NCBI RefSeq assembly: GCF_027409185.1
Contig: NC_084464.1
Span: 75,636,095-75,700,094 of the forward strand
DNA length: 64,000 nucleotides
Direction: 5' to 3'
Source of the DNA: Cynocephalus volans
Lineage: Eukaryota; Chordata; Mammalia; Dermoptera; Cynocephalidae
This document shows positions 61,136 through 64,000 of this stretch, piece after piece. A program made the position numbers and the translations under genes. Below the pieces are notes generated by a model. That model was not told the DNA's origin, made no database searches, and was given only the letters and a program-made list of their open reading frames with translations. Within the stretch, counting starts at the first letter, position 1. Each line of letters begins with the position of its first letter.

Positions 61136-61399
61136 ATGCCCCTCAGAATTACTTCTTGATGCCAAATATTTGTATTTACTTCTATCATATCCATTTAAAT
61201 GTTTTTAATCTTCAGTGGTCTTTTAATCTGTTAATACAGTCACAATTTTATGATGAGAAGATGAATTCAACTGAAAGAGTATGTGATCTATAAAATACAT
61301 TTCTCTGCATCATACAAATTATCGAAGCTTAGAGAAGTTGATCTCAGTTTCCATGCTAAGGGAAATAATCATATTCTTCTTAAATTAGTAACCTTGAAT

Positions 61400-61590
61400 T
61401 ATTAAATTACTCATACAGAACAATAATTTATATATGAATTTATAGTTTTATATCATATAAAATTATATAATTTATAATTATAAATTATAAAATTACATAA
61501 ATTTTATAAAATATAAAATTATATATGCATATATTGTATTATATATGTATGTATGCATATGTACATGTATACACACACATACACTTTTAG
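61400..61590. repeat. Very AT-rich, locally palindromic block
   Basis: About 190 bp, nearly all A and T, with repeated 'ataaaattata'/'tataatttata' inverted pairs, followed by TATG/CATA alternation. It could form hairpins. It lies 240 bp before coding exon 5. Confidence 0.7.
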
Positions 61591-61827
61591 ATGTTCTCTC
61601 AAGAAGGAGCATATTACATTCACCTGAATACACATATCCAAACCACTTTTGTAGCTGGTATTTGCTGTTCTTTTATGTTAACAAACCCGGTGGACACAGG
61701 TGTCATCTAAAACATTTTACTAAGTGCTTCAGTTATACTAACATGCACCTCGAACTTTTCTTTGTATGCTTTAATGATTTTGAACATTGATTTTTAAAAT
61801 ATTTAAAGATCATTTGCATTTTTGCAG

Positions 61828-62103
61828 GTTTCTTTAGTAGTTGATGGTGAGAAGAAGGTGGTGGAATTTATGTTCCAAGCTGCCGAGGGAGACGTGCTGA
61901 ACTACATTTTTAAAAATCGAGAACTTCGTTCTTTGTTTGATCGTCAGTGGCATAAACTTGGCATTGGTATACAATCCCGAGTCATTTCACTTTATGTGGA
62001 TTGTAATTTAATTGCAAGCCGACAGACTGATGAAAAGGACACTGTGGATTTTCATGGAAGGACCGTTATTGCCGCACGAGCTTCAGATGGCAAGCCTGTG
62101 GAT
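61828..62103 (+). CDS. COL19A1: COL19A1 fifth coding exon
   Basis: 276 bp between acceptor TTTTTGCAG and donor GTAAGT, with both borders in phase 0. It encodes residues 131-222, beginning VSLVVDGEKKVVEFMFQ and ending RASDGKPVD. It is the second half of the TSPN domain: the Q-W-H-K-L strand (residues 170-174), the S-L-Y-V-D-C-N strand with cysteine 189, and the V-D-F-H-G-R-T strand are visible. The sequence closely matches collagen XIX. The domain's last part and the collagenous region must follow downstream. An open frame through the donor to 62139 is read-through into the intron. Confidence 0.95.
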
Positions 62104-63084
62104 GTAAGTTCTAATGTTGTTGTAAAGGAGAACTGGTAACATTTCTAAGTTAAAACAAAATATCTTATTAAAAAGTCTTCCTTTAATTTCTGTGTAGTAG
62201 ATTCCCTTCTCATCAATTTAATTTGCCATCAGATGTGTGAAGTATAGCTATGTATTTCCAACTATATTTTCACATATATTATCTTCTCTCTATTTTCATC
62301 CATTTTCTCCAGCCTGTGAATTAAAAAAATTAGGGCATGCCTTAAAAATAAGATTATTCAAAGGAAATTTCAGTAGAAATTGAAAATATGATACAGAACA
62401 TAAGCTTGTTCTAAGCTCTTATGTTTTAAATAGAAAGGACTGGAAAAAGATGAACTTTAAATTAAATGGTTCCAGATTATCTGGTGTTTTCATTTAAGAA
62501 CAATAGGCTAGTTATTCATCCTTGTAATAGCAATTGCATTGTATTGCAGACTATTTTTCATAAGCTTATAATGGTTTTTCAAGGTTCTATTGGACAGAAA
62601 CTCAGTCACTGAACATATCAGTAGGTGGTTTGGATGAGAAAAATTGGCTAGTAAAACCCTTTCAGATGAAAAAGGTTCTTTAAAAATTAAATTTGAAGCT
62701 AAAGATGATATAGATTTTGATTTCTCTAGAGAGGAGGGCCTATAATCTCTAAAAAGTGAGATATATCTAAATTTGATGGCTGCACATTTTCTTGTGGATA
62801 GAATGATAGGAAAACCCATAAAAACAATCTGAATGCAGATCACCAATAGGAAATAATGATGATGTTAACACAAAGCAGTTAATAGTTCAAATTTATTTCA
62901 AAAGTGCAACTTTGTACAAACACATATTTGGCCACTTATTATTTCTAAAGGCCCATGTGGAATATATACCTATATTTAATTATCTTCTCTTAGTGACAGT
63001 GATTGAGCAAACCAGTGAGAATGTCATAACTAAGGCTCACTGATGACCAGCAGAATAGGCCAGTGCAGAAGAAGCCAACCCTGG

Positions 63085-63315
63085 AGACAGGACATCATGG
63101 CATCATAGAGAGACAGATGTGGTTTTAAATCCTAGCATGACTGCTTAATTGTTGTGATCTGCTAATCTATCTGATTAGCTATTCATTTTTGTAAGCCCCA
63201 GGGATCCTCAATTATAAAATAGGGTTGGTGGAGTACTAGCTGTAGTAGTATAGAGTGTGTACAGTACTGCCTAATATGCAGTCAGTTCTCTGTAAATTCT
63301 TTTATCCATTCAGGA
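63085..63315 (+). repeat. MIR SINE
   Basis: 'agacagatgtggttttaaat', 'cctagcatgactgcttaatt', 'tcctcaattataaaataggg' and 'gtacagtactgcctaatatg' follow MIR sense order. Diverged. Confidence 0.65.
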
Positions 63316-63540
63316 CCAGACATTCAACTCTGGCATAAGAAGGTGGAAAACAAAACAAAACAAAACAAAATTGCTGCTCTAGTCCTCAAAGATCTCAAAG
63401 GCTGATAGAAGAATTGAAATCTATGTTAGTAAATGGTGACTACTAATAATATTAAGAATATTAATCATAACAACAACAGTACTAGACAGACCTTTTAGAA
63501 AGGTCTCCAAAGACAAAAGGAAAAGGTGGAACCCAGCAGG
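63316..63540 (-). mobile_element. Possible L2 fragment with (AAAAC)n
   Basis: 'accagacattcaactctggc', then after an (AAAAC)n run (63349-63371) 'ctctagtcctcaaagatctc', resembles antisense L2 3' text. Weak. Confidence 0.4.
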
Positions 63541-64000
63541 CAGGACATCAGAGGTGTGACTTCCAGGAGTAGGTGGATTGTAGGTAGACAGGAAGTCAGC
63601 TTCAGGGAATTCTAGCCACAGTAGCAGGGAGCGGCACTAGTATCTGCTGCAAGTATAGGACTTTGGGACTGAAATCTGATCTCTTATAGGACTAGTAGGA
63701 GCAAAGTGGGCTCTGGTTTCAGAACTGGAAGGGCCAAAGAGCAAACTGTGATAAGTTCTTGGGGAGAAGGGCAAAAGCGAGTTATTGCAAGAGCAGGAGC
63801 CAGTCTTGGAGCTCATCCTCTGAAGGTTGAAACTGAAGAATATCAGAAGCATCCTTAGGAAAAGGACATAATATGAAAAGTATGGAATTACAATGATTTC
63901 ATAGTTTAATGTGGTTTTTTAATTCATTTGAGAATAAAACTGAAGCCATGTCACAATGATGCAGGTTTTTTAGGAGATAGTCATTGTTTGAGTTGAACAC

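Larger units (their letters stand above)
60392..61827 (+). other. COL19A1: COL19A1 intron between coding exons 4 and 5
   Basis: A phase-0 intron of 1436 bp, GTAAGG to TTTTTGCAG. It contains an L2 fragment and an AT-rich block, listed separately. I recognise nothing in 60392-60814. Confidence 0.9.
62104..64000 (+). other. COL19A1: COL19A1 intron after coding exon 5 (runs off the window)
   Basis: Begins GTAAGT. No further acceptor-bounded collagen exon (GXY repeat or TSPN end) is visible to 64000. I recognise nothing in 62104-63084 or 63541-64000. Confidence 0.85.

Noticed and set aside
1-64000. LTR retrotransposon or endogenous retrovirus
   Set aside because: I saw no paired LTRs, primer-binding site or retroviral gag/pol/env frames. 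All reverse transcriptase remnants are LINE-type.

Overview
The window is from a placental mammal nuclear genome. It has spliced exons with GT/AG borders, ancient mammal-wide repeats (MIR, L2, MER5A-like), dense LINE-1 and AT-rich DNA. No Alu, B1/B2 or other abundant lineage-specific SINE was recognised, so the species is probably not a higher primate or a mouse-like rodent. I cannot name the species.

The only host gene I can support is the 5' coding part of COL19A1 (collagen alpha-1(XIX), a FACIT collagen) on the + strand. Five coding exons join in frame: 4049-4175 (leader plus signal peptide), 16383-16457, 17594-17693, 60268-60391 and 61828-62103. Together they give 222 codons: a signal peptide and most of the thrombospondin-N-like (TSPN/laminin-G-like) domain. 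The triple-helical part must lie beyond position 64000. Introns are about 12.2, 1.1, 42.6 and 1.4 kb. Sequence 1-4048 is either intron 1 or upstream DNA, because the first coding exon opens with a splice acceptor. An out-of-frame upstream AUG sits in that exon.

Most of the rest is transposon-derived. Two near full-length LINE-1 copies lie antisense in intron 3 (about 18.2-23.7 kb and 30.48-37.52 kb). Each has decayed ORF1 and ORF2 and a tandem-monomer 5'UTR, but the monomers differ: about 100 bp in the first and 79 bp in the second. The second copy has a perfect 15-bp target-site duplication and a YY1-like site at its 5' end. An older sense LINE-1 spans about 47.0-55.0 kb, contains a second LINE-1, and itself splits an older repeat. 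Many L2 and MIR fragments, DNA-transposon fossils and microsatellites (including a pure 26-unit TTCC tract) fill the remaining space.

The most unusual repeat is a GC-rich, internally repetitive element of about 400 bp with an A-rich 3' tail. It is present twice (3194-3594 and 33913-34319), both times inside a LINE-1. It may be a lineage-specific non-autonomous retroelement. The sequence holds no prokaryotic-type system, CRISPR array, rRNA or tRNA gene that I can support.
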